Below, piece by piece: positions 19,056-26,046 of a stretch of 36,875 bases of DNA. The first letter of the stretch is position 1. Each line of letters begins with the position of its first letter. The position numbers and the translations under genes are program-made. Source of the DNA: Ardenticatenia bacterium (GTDB lineage Bacteria; Chloroflexota; Anaerolineae; 4572-78; NAK82); the NCBI GenBank assembly GCA_003130875.1, contig QEXY01000143.1:82338-119212 (forward strand), written 5' to 3'. The notes beneath the pieces were generated by a model that was given only the letters and a program-made list of their open reading frames with translations, had not been told where the DNA came from and ran no database searches.

Positions 19056-20285
19056 CTATTCTTGGGCCAGCAACGTGACGTTGGTCACATAGGCATCGTA
19101 CAGCCAACCTGAACCATACAGACGGATGAACTTGAGGTAGACCGGCTTCGCCGTGCTCAAGCTGTCCAACAGGTTGGGCGACTCGAAGGGATACCACACA
19201 TAACGCACGACCCGCCGGCTGGAGTTGAACGGCGTGTCATGGAGGATCCAGTCCGCGGGTGCGGACGCATAGTAGAATCCGCAGTACCAATCCCGATCTG
19301 TGCCGTCCATCTCATCATAGGCCAGGTGCACCATCAGAGGGAACTCGGAGCCAAGCGTGCCGCCGCCGGGCAAGCTCTGCAGGTTAACGCGCACGTCGAG
19401 CAGGATGCGCAGGGATTCGAAGTCCTGGATGTTCTTGTTGATCTGCTGAATGACGCCGATCTCGCTATGGAGGTTGTCCTGCCCGCTGCTTTGGAGGTGC
19501 AGGACCTTCTGGACACCGGTGGAGATGATTTGCGCGGTGGTGGTGATCACCCCCGAAGGGGGCTCGATGCGATACACCTGCCAGCTTCCCTCCAGGGGCT
19601 GCGAGAAGTCCCCGTTCACCAATAGGTTTCTTTCAGCCGGGACGGGGCCCAGAGGGGGTTGGTTGCGCGGCAGGATGGCGCGCTCACCAGCGGCGAGCAC
19701 CAGCTGCTCCTCTCCGCTGGTGATGCGGGCCACACCGACGCGTGTCGTGATCTGCACTTCATCGTCGCTCGCCTCCAGCGCATAGCTGCCTTCGCTGAGT
19801 ACCGCGTGTGCGTCCCGACAGCGCACCTCGAAGTGCAACGCCCGCGGATGGTCGTTCATCGTCTTGCTCATCGGCACCACCCGTACCCGACCATAATGCA
19901 GCTCCACGAGGATGGTGTCCGGCTGTTGCCCGCTCGTGAAACGCGGCGAGCGAGCCTGATGGATGGTCACGCTGGTGTTGTTATACAGGGTCAAGAGGCT
20001 ATCGTTGAAGAAGGTCACAGTCGCCTGCGCAGTGCCATCCGTGCGGATATTCGTGTTTTCTTCGACCTGGATGGTGGTACCATCCGAAACGGGGAGTGGG
20101 ATGCTGGCATCCAGCCGCTGGACCAGCACAGTGCCCTGCACCGAGGTGACGGAAGATGGTTCCGGTTGAGTCGCGTTGAGGATATAGGCACGGATACCCA
20201 AAGGAATGCCGGTCACCAGGACACAAAAGGTGACAAACGCCAGTATCATGATGGTCCAGGCAAGGCGCTCGGGATTATCTCGCAT
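19056..20285 (-). CDS. Membrane-anchored FecR-domain protein
   Basis: A 409-aa protein with a single N-terminal membrane helix (about 10-34) and no lipobox, so most of it should lie outside the membrane. Residues about 44-205 look like a FecR domain: VTSVQGTVLVQR, DGTTIQVEENTNIRTD, ATVTFFNDSLLTLYNNT, then LHYGRVRVV and LEASDDEVQITTRVGVARI and GERAILP. The remaining 200 residues begin NLLVNGDFSQPLEGSWQVY, the opening of a carbohydrate-binding-like beta-sandwich. There is no partner sigma factor or TonB receptor, so an iron-signalling role is unlikely. It is tightly coupled (2 nt) to the GT39 gene downstream and lies 36 nt after the radical SAM gene. Confidence 0.75.
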   Translation of the reverse strand: MRDNPERLAWTIMILAFVTFCVLVTGIPLGIRAYILNATQPEPSSVTSVQGTVLVQRLDASIPLPVSDGTTIQVEENTNIRTDGTAQATVTFFNDSLLTLYNNTSVTIHQARSPRFTSGQQPDTILVELHYGRVRVVPMSKTMNDHPRALHFEVRCRDAHAVLSEGSYALEASDDEVQITTRVGVARITSGEEQLVLAAGERAILPRNQPPLGPVPAERNLLVNGDFSQPLEGSWQVYRIEPPSGVITTTAQIISTGVQKVLHLQSSGQDNLHSEIGVIQQINKNIQDFESLRILLDVRVNLQSLPGGGTLGSEFPLMVHLAYDEMDGTDRDWYCGFYYASAPADWILHDTPFNSSRRVVRYVWYPFESPNLLDSLSTAKPVYLKFIRLYGSGWLYDAYVTNVTLLAQE

Positions 20286-20321
20286 CCGGGTCAGATCCTT
20301 TTCAGGTCAGTGGCGATGGAA

Positions 20322-21236
20322 TCACAGGCCATCCAGGCGGTAGAGACCGGCCTTGCGTGCCCACGCGACGGCCTGTTCCCATTCCGCGCGCGTGATGCGG
20401 CGGCTCAGCTCGGGGTATTCACACGCCTTATAGGCGGGCCGGTATTGGTCCATCAGGTTCAGGTAAGTGTGAGGAGATATCTCGCGCGCCAGGAACTCGA
20501 TGATGCGCTCGGTACCAGCCAGGTTTTCCGGCAGGATCAGATGGCGCACCAGCAGACCACGCCGCGCCAGTCCGTTCTCATCCACTACCAGGTCGCCCAC
20601 CTGCCGATGCATCTCGCGCACCGCTGCCTGGTTGACCTGGGGATAATTGGCAACCCCTGAATAACGGCGCGCGATCTGGGCATCGGCGTATTTCATATCG
20701 GGCATGTAGATGTCGATGACTCCATCCAGGATGCGCAGCATGGTAAGGGAATCGTAGCCGCCGCTGTTGTACACCAGGGGCAAACGCAAGCCAGCCTGCG
20801 CAGCGATGAGCACGGCCATCAGGATTTGGGGGACGACATGGCTGGGTGAGACGAAGTTGATGTTGTGGCAGCCCATCTCCTGAAGCTCCAGCATAATCGC
20901 TGCCAATCGCTTGGGCTCGACCGGGTCACCCTCATCCAGCTGACTGATCTCATAGTTCTGGCAGAATTTGCACTTCAGATTGCAGCCGGTGAAAAAGATG
21001 GTGCCCGACCCACGCCAGCCACGCAGCACGCTTTCCTCGCCCAAGTGAGGGCCATAGCTGGCGACGCCGGCCAGCTCGCCGACACGACAAAAACCGCGCT
21101 CACCGGCGCGCCGGTTCACCTTGCACACCCATGGGCACACGTCACATTCACTTAGATGCGCATAGGCTTCCGCAGCGCGCCGGGCCAGTTCACCGCTGTG
21201 TAACAGTTTTACATAGGAAGGCTCCCAGATGTCCAT
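20322..21236 (-). CDS. PflX-like radical SAM protein (COG1313 type)
   Basis: A 304-aa radical SAM enzyme related to pyruvate-formate-lyase-activating proteins. The 4Fe-4S motif C-x3-C-x2-C is at Cys85, Cys89 and Cys92 within FFTGCNLKCKFCQNYEIS. Four more cysteines lie upstream (31, 34, 38, 50: ECDVCPWVC and GFC), the pattern of the PflX group, perhaps for another cluster or zinc. VYNSGGYDS near 180 and DIYMPDMKYAD near 200 are also typical. No glycyl-radical enzyme gene is nearby, so its target is unknown. I chose ATG 21236 (AAAGGA just upstream) over the longer start at 21278. It lies 48 nt after osmC. Confidence 0.85.
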   Translation of the reverse strand: MDIWEPSYVKLLHSGELARRAAEAYAHLSECDVCPWVCKVNRRAGERGFCRVGELAGVASYGPHLGEESVLRGWRGSGTIFFTGCNLKCKFCQNYEISQLDEGDPVEPKRLAAIMLELQEMGCHNINFVSPSHVVPQILMAVLIAAQAGLRLPLVYNSGGYDSLTMLRILDGVIDIYMPDMKYADAQIARRYSGVANYPQVNQAAVREMHRQVGDLVVDENGLARRGLLVRHLILPENLAGTERIIEFLAREISPHTYLNLMDQYRPAYKACEYPELSRRITRAEWEQAVAWARKAGLYRLDGL

Positions 21237-21284
21237 CCGGTCCTTTGATTGCACGCTTCGCGCCCACCCGCGACTCAAATACGT

Positions 21285-21710
21285 CTACACCTCCTGAATA
21301 ATCTGGTAATCGGTGCTGAACTCCACCGCCTTGGCCAGAGTGGTGCTCACCGAACAATACTTCTCCTCCGACAAGCGAATGGCATCCGCAACCGCTTTTT
21401 CGGACAGGTCGCGCCCGCGGACGATGTAGTGCACATGAATCTTTCGGAACGTCCATGGCGGGTCGGCGTCCTGTTCCCCATGCACCTGCACCTCCAGCCC
21501 GGTCAGCTGTTGGCGCTTCTTCTGCAGGATGTTCACAATATCTACCGCGCTGCAGCCTCCCACGGCTGCCAGGAGCAGCTCGCTGGGTTTCATCCCGATG
21601 CCGTTCTCCTCATCCTGGGTGGAAAGCACCACGGAATGCTTGCTGCTGTCCACGGCAAGAAATTGCCCCTTGGTGATCCAACGTACGGTTGCATTGGCCA
21701 TCGCACTCAT
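21285..21710 (-). CDS. OsmC/Ohr-family protein
   Basis: A 141-aa OsmC-family protein, a family that includes thiol-dependent peroxidases acting on organic hydroperoxides. It shows the family layout: an N-terminal beta-sheet (TVRWITKGQF), GMKPSELLLAAVGGCSAVDI with the first Cys, and a later EEKYCSVSTTLAKAV with the second Cys. The two-cysteine pair is complete. The start is ATG 21710 or 21701, both in frame behind GAGGAGGA; the second gives the better spacing. A perfect TTGACA-based promoter lies 25-55 bp upstream. It is the first gene of the minus-strand run that ends with glgP. Confidence 0.9.
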   Translation of the reverse strand: MSAMANATVRWITKGQFLAVDSSKHSVVLSTQDEENGIGMKPSELLLAAVGGCSAVDIVNILQKKRQQLTGLEVQVHGEQDADPPWTFRKIHVHYIVRGRDLSEKAVADAIRLSEEKYCSVSTTLAKAVEFSTDYQIIQEV

Positions 21711-21735
21711 TCCTCCTCTGATAATTCGCGCGTTT

Positions 21736-21763
21736 ATCTTACCCCGTAACTTGGCGCTGTCAA
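21736..21763 (-). promoter_or_regulatory. Promoter for osmC and probably the minus-strand run
   Basis: On the minus strand, a perfect TTGACA (21758-21763), 16 bp, then TAAGAT (21736-21741). It ends about 25 bp before the osmC start. Confidence 0.55.
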
Positions 21764-21955
21764 ACAGAGTGGATCTCCTTTTTGGAGAAGAGGCGGGATA
21801 CAAACCGCGCTGCGCGCGTCAGCAGTGTGAGCAACCAGCTGGACGTCCCTACCGTTGCTCCCTGGTGGTCGCAGCTCGGATAACCCGCGTCCCTCTGGAT
21901 TTCCGCGCCAAACCGCTCCCGAATTTGAAATGCATCCTCTGAAATGCACCAATTT

Positions 21956-22044
21956 GAGGGTGTTGAAAAAGTCCCTTGACCGCTCAGATTTTCATAGAAA
22001 ATGGGTCAATAAAGCGGGTAACTAAAGAGTTTTTCAACACCCTC
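21956..22044. mobile_element. MITE-like element, copy 1 (89 bp)
   Basis: A non-coding 89-bp element with terminal inverted repeats: GAGGGTGTTGAAAAA at the left end and its exact reverse complement at the right end. It is flanked by a perfect 7-bp direct repeat CCAATTT (21949-21955 and 22045-22051), as expected for target-site duplication. A second copy at 35523-35612 differs by four substitutions and one inserted base. The interior can also pair: TTGACC with GGTCAA, and ATTTTC with GAAAAT around an ATA loop. It would thus fold into one long hairpin. No transposase is inside. The family of the mobilising transposase is not known to me. Confidence 0.85.
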
Positions 22045-22049
22045 CCAAT

Positions 22050-22078
22050 TTGACAGATGACAAACTGTCGATTATCAT
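22050..22078 (+). promoter_or_regulatory. Promoter of the fluoride-riboswitch operon
   Basis: A perfect TTGACA (22050-22055), 17 bp, TATCAT (22073-22078). Transcription would begin a few bases before the aptamer. The right-hand copy of the MITE target duplication overlaps the first two bases of the -35, so the element sits directly against this promoter. Confidence 0.7.
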
Positions 22079-22089
22079 GGAGCGTATAC

Positions 22090-22149
22090 AAGCGATGAGG
22101 CTCGCTTGGGTGTAAGCAAAACCGCCGGATGTCCGGCTGATAGCCTCTG
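22090..22149 (+). promoter_or_regulatory. Fluoride (crcB-type) riboswitch aptamer
   Basis: The sequence fits the fluoride aptamer in order. Stem one is AAGCG/CGCTT enclosing ATGAGGCT. A joining region ending AAAACC follows. The second stem is GCCGG/CCGGC with a four-base loop. The conserved CTGATAGCCTCT comes last, in which AGCCTC pairs with GAGGCT of the first loop as the pseudoknot. The joiner after stem one is longer than in well-studied examples. Fluoride binding normally turns expression on. The downstream antiporter gene matches known fluoride-switch cargo. Confidence 0.9.
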
Positions 22150-22185
22150 TCTGTGACGAAATCGCGGGCAGAGGCTTCTTTGTTT
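22142..22185 (+). terminator. Intrinsic terminator of the fluoride riboswitch (expression platform)
   Basis: A 15-bp hairpin (with a few G-U pairs) runs from AGCCTCTG at 22142 to CAGAGGCT ending 22176, with a CGAAA loop, followed by TTCTTTGTTT. Its 5' arm reuses the AGCCTC pseudoknot strand of the aptamer, so ligand-bound aptamer and terminator exclude one another. Fluoride should therefore allow read-through. Confidence 0.88.
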
Positions 22186-22222
22186 GGGCAGGCGAAAGGA
22201 CATATCAAAAAGCTATAACCAG

Positions 22223-22651
22223 ATGATCACCTATTACTGCCCGTCATGCTGGAGCACCGTCGTCGCGAATGCGGAGACATGCCCCACGTGCGGAGCGCGC
22301 ATCCAGGATGGCCCGGCGGACATCGTTGAGAAATATATTGCGGCATTGCGCCACCCTGAACCGATGACCCGCCTGCGCGCTGCCTGGATGTTAGGGCGCA
22401 TGCGTGCGGAACGCGCGGTGCCAGCGCTGGTACAGCTGGTGACAACGCGCCATGCGAATGACCCGTATGTGATCTCTGCAGCCGCAAAGAGCTTGGGATT
22501 GATCGGCAGCCGGGACGCAGTGCCGTGCCTGATCGAGCTGCTGCGGGATCCAAGCGCCTCGTTTATGGCTCGCGCAGAAGCTGCTGAGGCGCTGAAACGC
22601 ATCGGGGGTGATGAAGCGCTAGCCGCGCTGACCGACATCCATCATCGCTGA
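22223..22651 (+). CDS. Zinc-ribbon plus HEAT-repeat protein
   Basis: A 142-aa protein, first gene after the fluoride riboswitch. Residues 6-23 form a zinc ribbon, with CPSC (Cys6, Cys9) and CPTC (Cys20, Cys23). From about residue 35 there are three or so HEAT/PBS-lyase-type helical repeats, visible as repeated LRAAWMLGRM, AVPALVQL, VISAAAKSLGLIG, AVPCLIELLRD and ARAEAAEALKRIG. Such repeats act as protein-binding scaffolds; no enzyme activity is suggested. ATG 22223 is chosen, though the clear GAAAGGA is about 22 nt upstream; an in-frame TTG at 22184 lies inside the terminator U-tract and is unlikely. The antiporter gene follows after 82 nt. Its role in fluoride response is unknown. Confidence 0.8.
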   Translation: MITYYCPSCWSTVVANAETCPTCGARIQDGPADIVEKYIAALRHPEPMTRLRAAWMLGRMRAERAVPALVQLVTTRHANDPYVISAAAKSLGLIGSRDAVPCLIELLRDPSASFMARAEAAEALKRIGGDEALAALTDIHHR

Positions 22652-22733
22652 GGTGCAGCACAACACAGCACAGGATGGAGCTTCTACATATACAATGCGT
22701 GCTATAGCGGGATAGAAGGGGAACCAGAGAGAT

Positions 22734-23867
22734 ATGGAGAATCTCACCATCGCAGCCATCGCTGGGGCACTGATCCTTTTTGCCAGTATCCTATCCGCCG
22801 AGCTGGGGTTATCGGTCGCCATCGTCGAGATCCTTGCGGGCGTGATCGCCGGCAATTTCTTGGGCTTGCACACAACCCCTTGGATCGACTTCCTGGCGGG
22901 GTTCGCCGGCATCGTGCTGACGTTTCTCGCCGGAACGGAGGTGGATTCCGACCTGTTGCGCGAAAAGTGGAAGGAGAGCCTGTTGATTGGGGGATTTTCC
23001 TTCCTGGCGCCGTTTCTGGTCTGCATGGCTTTCGCCGCATGGGTGCTGCGCTGGAGTTCCCCTGCCGCTTCGATCGCCGGCGTGGCACTTTCCACCACCT
23101 CGCTGGCGGTGGTCTACGCCGTGCTGGTGGAAACCGGCCTGACGGAAACGCGCATCGGCAAGCTCATTATGGCTTCAACGTTTGTGACAGACTTTGGCAC
23201 GGCGATGGCTCTCACCCTCTTGTTCATCCATCCGGGGCCTCTGTTGGCCGTGTTTGTGGTGGTCTCGGCAGCGGTGATCATCTTGGTATATCGCGTGTCA
23301 CCACAGTTCTTCCGGCGCTACGGCGACCGGGTCACCGAGCCCGAGATCAAGCTTATCTTCCTCGCCCTGTTTGTGATGATGCTGGTGGCCGAACTGGGAC
23401 AAAGCCACGCAGTGCTGCCGGCGTTTATCTTCGGCCTGGTGATGGCGCAATTCCTGGCCACACATCGCAATCAGCTGCGCCGGCTGCGCGTGGTCGCCTT
23501 TGCCCTCCTGACCCCGTTCTTCTTCCTCAAGTCGGGCATGAACGTTTCCCTTCCGGCAGTGGTGGCTAACCTGGGCTGGCTGGCGATCTTCCTCAGCTTA
23601 AAGTTGTTAGCGAAGTTTATCGGGGTATATCCTCTGGCGCGCCGTTATGTCCAACGCCACGCCTGGTACACCACCTTGCTGATGAGCACAGGGCTGACCT
23701 TCGGCACGATATCGTCGCTCTACGGCCTGAATACAGGTATTTTGGACCAGGCGCAGTTTTCGGTGTTGGTGACAACGGTCATCGCGACCGCAGTGGTCCC
23801 CACCTTCTTTGCACAACGTTTCTTCTCCCCCAGTGTGGAGCTGGAAAAGGAGGTCGAGAGTGTATAA
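22734..23867 (+). CDS. Cation:proton antiporter (CPA2/Kef-NapA-like)
   Basis: A 377-aa polytopic membrane protein with about 12 hydrophobic segments filling the chain, the usual size of the membrane domain of the monovalent cation:proton antiporter family. It opens with AELGLSVAIVEILAGVIAGN, then GIVLTFLAGTEVD near 60-70, both Kef/NapA-like. The ion-binding pair at the half-helix is Thr152-Asp153 (FVTDFGTAMAL), unlike the Asp-Asp of NapA or Gln-Asp of Kef. It has no C-terminal RCK/TrkA-N domain. AGAGAG lies just before the ATG. Its stop overlaps the next gene by 8 nt. Sodium/proton antiporters are among known fluoride-riboswitch targets, so a role in ion or pH balance during fluoride stress is plausible. 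Confidence 0.88.
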   Translation: MENLTIAAIAGALILFASILSAELGLSVAIVEILAGVIAGNFLGLHTTPWIDFLAGFAGIVLTFLAGTEVDSDLLREKWKESLLIGGFSFLAPFLVCMAFAAWVLRWSSPAASIAGVALSTTSLAVVYAVLVETGLTETRIGKLIMASTFVTDFGTAMALTLLFIHPGPLLAVFVVVSAAVIILVYRVSPQFFRRYGDRVTEPEIKLIFLALFVMMLVAELGQSHAVLPAFIFGLVMAQFLATHRNQLRRLRVVAFALLTPFFFLKSGMNVSLPAVVANLGWLAIFLSLKLLAKFIGVYPLARRYVQRHAWYTTLLMSTGLTFGTISSLYGLNTGILDQAQFSVLVTTVIATAVVPTFFAQRFFSPSVELEKEVESV

Positions 23868-25194
23868 ACATATCATGGTCGCTATGGACGGCGGAGCTGG
23901 CTCGGAACAGGCGCTCAAACAGGCCATTGCGCTGGCACGTGCATTGGGCGCATCGCTCACAGTGATCTCGGTGATCGAAAAGCTGCCCGCCTATGCCGCT
24001 TCAATGGGCGAGGTGGAGGAGACGCGAGGCGAGATCGAGAAGTTCTTTGTTAATCTCCATGCCAATGCGGCGAAGATCGCTCAGGCAGCTGGAGTGAACA
24101 TGAAGTCAGTCATCCGCGTGGGCAATGTAGCTCAAGCGATCATCCGCCACGCCGAGGAGACCGGCGCACATTTGATCGTAGTGGGAGCCGGTGCAGGGCA
24201 AGGACTGGGAGGTACGGCGGATAAGATCACAGAGAACGCTCCATGTTCGGTGCTCGTCGCCCGTGTCAACCTGTCGGCGGTCAAGGTGAAGGATGCGATG
24301 ACGCGGGCGGTGACTTCGATTGCACCAGACATGCCTCTCAATGCGCTGCTGCAGCTGCTGGTCGAGAAGCAACTCAAGGCGGTGCCCGTCGTAGACGGCG
24401 GTCACATCGTCGGGATTATCACCGGAGGAGACCTGCTGGCACGTGCAGGGATGGAGCTGCGCTTGAGCTTACAACGGACACTGCCACCGCATATCCTCTC
24501 GCGCCAGATTCAGAAGCTGGCCGAAGAGGGCAAGACCGCCCGCGATATCATGACCTCACCAGTGATCACCATCGGCGAGGACGAACCCGTCCTACAAGCC
24601 GCTGCGTTGATGTCACAAAAGAATATCAAACGTCTGCCGGTGGTGAACCAGCAGGGCGAGCTGGTAGGGATCATCAGCCGGCTGGACATCATGGCCATGG
24701 TCGCAGCGAGTGGCGTCACGACGGAGATGTTGCCCACCATAACCGGCGGCGCGGCGCGCGTCGCGGGAGACATTATGTTCCGCGATGTCCCGACCGTCAT
24801 GCCTGACACGAACCTGAACGAGGTGGTCAACAAGATTCTCTCGACGCCGCTGCGACGGGTGGTGGTGACCGATGAGCGGAGACACGTCATGGGAATCATC
24901 GTGGACACGCAGCTGGTCAAAGCTGGCTTGCACGACAGGCGACCAGGGCTACAGAACATCCTCGCCCGTCTGGTGCATGCCCCAATTGACCCGCTGAGCT
25001 TGGAGGGAACCGCCCGCGATGTGATGAACAAAGAGGTGTTCTCCGTGCGACCGGATACGCCACTCGCTGAGGTGATCCAGATCATGGTCGAAAAACGCAT
25101 CAAGCGCCTGGTGGTGACTGATGAGGAAAGGCGGCTGCTTGGGATGGTCAGCCGCGAGAGCATCCTGAATGTGCTGGCTGAGAGCAAGCCATAA
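23860..25194 (+). CDS. Universal-stress-protein plus multi-CBS-domain protein
   Basis: A 444-aa soluble protein. Residues 1-140 are a USP domain (YKHIMVAMDGG start; VVGAGAGQGLGGTADKITENAPCSVLVAR end), with a shortened form of the nucleotide-binding G-x2-G-x9-G loop. Then come two CBS pairs: VKDAMTRAVTSIAPDMPL, ARDIMTSPVITIGEDEP, AGDIMFRDVPTVMPDTN and ARDVMNKEVFSVRPDTP begin the four repeats. CBS pairs usually bind adenine nucleotides. The GTG start overlaps the antiporter stop by 8 nt and has AGGAGG 7 nt upstream, so the two are translationally coupled. It is probably a cytoplasmic nucleotide-sensing regulator of the antiporter; that is inference from coupling. Confidence 0.88.
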   Translation: MYKHIMVAMDGGAGSEQALKQAIALARALGASLTVISVIEKLPAYAASMGEVEETRGEIEKFFVNLHANAAKIAQAAGVNMKSVIRVGNVAQAIIRHAEETGAHLIVVGAGAGQGLGGTADKITENAPCSVLVARVNLSAVKVKDAMTRAVTSIAPDMPLNALLQLLVEKQLKAVPVVDGGHIVGIITGGDLLARAGMELRLSLQRTLPPHILSRQIQKLAEEGKTARDIMTSPVITIGEDEPVLQAAALMSQKNIKRLPVVNQQGELVGIISRLDIMAMVAASGVTTEMLPTITGGAARVAGDIMFRDVPTVMPDTNLNEVVNKILSTPLRRVVVTDERRHVMGIIVDTQLVKAGLHDRRPGLQNILARLVHAPIDPLSLEGTARDVMNKEVFSVRPDTPLAEVIQIMVEKRIKRLVVTDEERRLLGMVSRESILNVLAESKP

Positions 25195-25270
25195 GCGCGC
25201 TGTACCGCGGTGGGATGTGCATACCGAGACGTGAGAAGATTTTCTGTGACGCTAATGAGGAGTGAGGTGT

Positions 25271-26005
25271 ATGGGTCGCACCATGAGCTTCTATGATCTG
25301 CGCGATGCGATGGCATTGCCGGGCTGCCCGGTGTGCCGTCTGAAGGCGAACGCCGTGCGCCGGCATCTGGACAACCTGCTGTGGGAAAGCGTCAACGACG
25401 CCGGCGTGCGCCGGGAGATCCGCAACGCACGCGGCTTCTGCCAGCAACATGCCTGGCAGTTGATAGAAGGTGGCAGTTCCCTCGGCGTGGTGATCATCAT
25501 GCACGACGTGATGCAGCATGTATTGCAGCTGCTGGAAACCGCCGAGTTTCAGCCGCCTGCCCCCACCCTGCGCCAGCGTGCCCGCAGTGCACTTGATCCT
25601 TCCCGCGCGGCGCCAGCCAATGCCGGATTGCTCGCCAAGCTGCGCCCCCAGGCGCCGTGTCCGGTTTGCGTCCACGCCGAGACAACCGAACGGGTGCTGA
25701 TCAGCACACTGGTGCAGGAGCTGCTCGGCGAGGACGGCCTGTTGCCCGCCCTGCGCGCTTCGGAAGGGTTGTGTTTGCTCCACCTGCGGCAGGCATTGGC
25801 ACAGACCCCCAACGCCGAGGTCTTCGACGCATTGGTCGGTGTCCAACGGGAGATTTGGCGCCGCCTGACCGACCAGCTCGCCGAGCTCATCCGCAAAGAG
25901 GACTATCGCTTCCGCCACGAGGCACGTGGCGAGGAGAAGGGCGCTTCCCTGCGCGCCCTGGCAGTCCTCTCCGGGCCACGCATCATCACCTCGGACGCGG
26001 GATAG
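25271..26005 (+). CDS. DUF6062-family protein, first copy
   Basis: A 244-aa soluble protein of a family I recognise only as DUF6062. It is built from two halves with the same metal-site pattern: Cys19, Cys22, Cys57, His60 (GCPVC and GFCQQHAW), then Cys130, Cys133, Cys168, His171 (CPVC and GLCLLHLRQA). In both, the gap from the second to third Cys is 34 residues. The C-terminus has IRKEDYRF, shared with the next gene. Zinc or iron binding is likely; function is unknown. ATG 25271 has GAGGAG 8 nt upstream and aligns with the paralogue's start. It lies 76 nt after the USP-CBS gene. Confidence 0.8.
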   Translation: MGRTMSFYDLRDAMALPGCPVCRLKANAVRRHLDNLLWESVNDAGVRREIRNARGFCQQHAWQLIEGGSSLGVVIIMHDVMQHVLQLLETAEFQPPAPTLRQRARSALDPSRAAPANAGLLAKLRPQAPCPVCVHAETTERVLISTLVQELLGEDGLLPALRASEGLCLLHLRQALAQTPNAEVFDALVGVQREIWRRLTDQLAELIRKEDYRFRHEARGEEKGASLRALAVLSGPRIITSDAG

Positions 26006-26046
26006 TGCCACGGCGCATGGAGCAGAGACACAATAGGAGGCATGCG

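Noticed and set aside
22184-22222. N-terminal extension of the HEAT protein from a TTG
   Set aside because: The TTG lies in the terminator U-tract and the added residues do not resemble a zinc-ribbon start.
25657-26046. Long upstream extension of the second DUF6062 gene
   Set aside because: It overlaps the first copy in another frame; the AGGAGG and alignment with the paralogue put the start at 26047.
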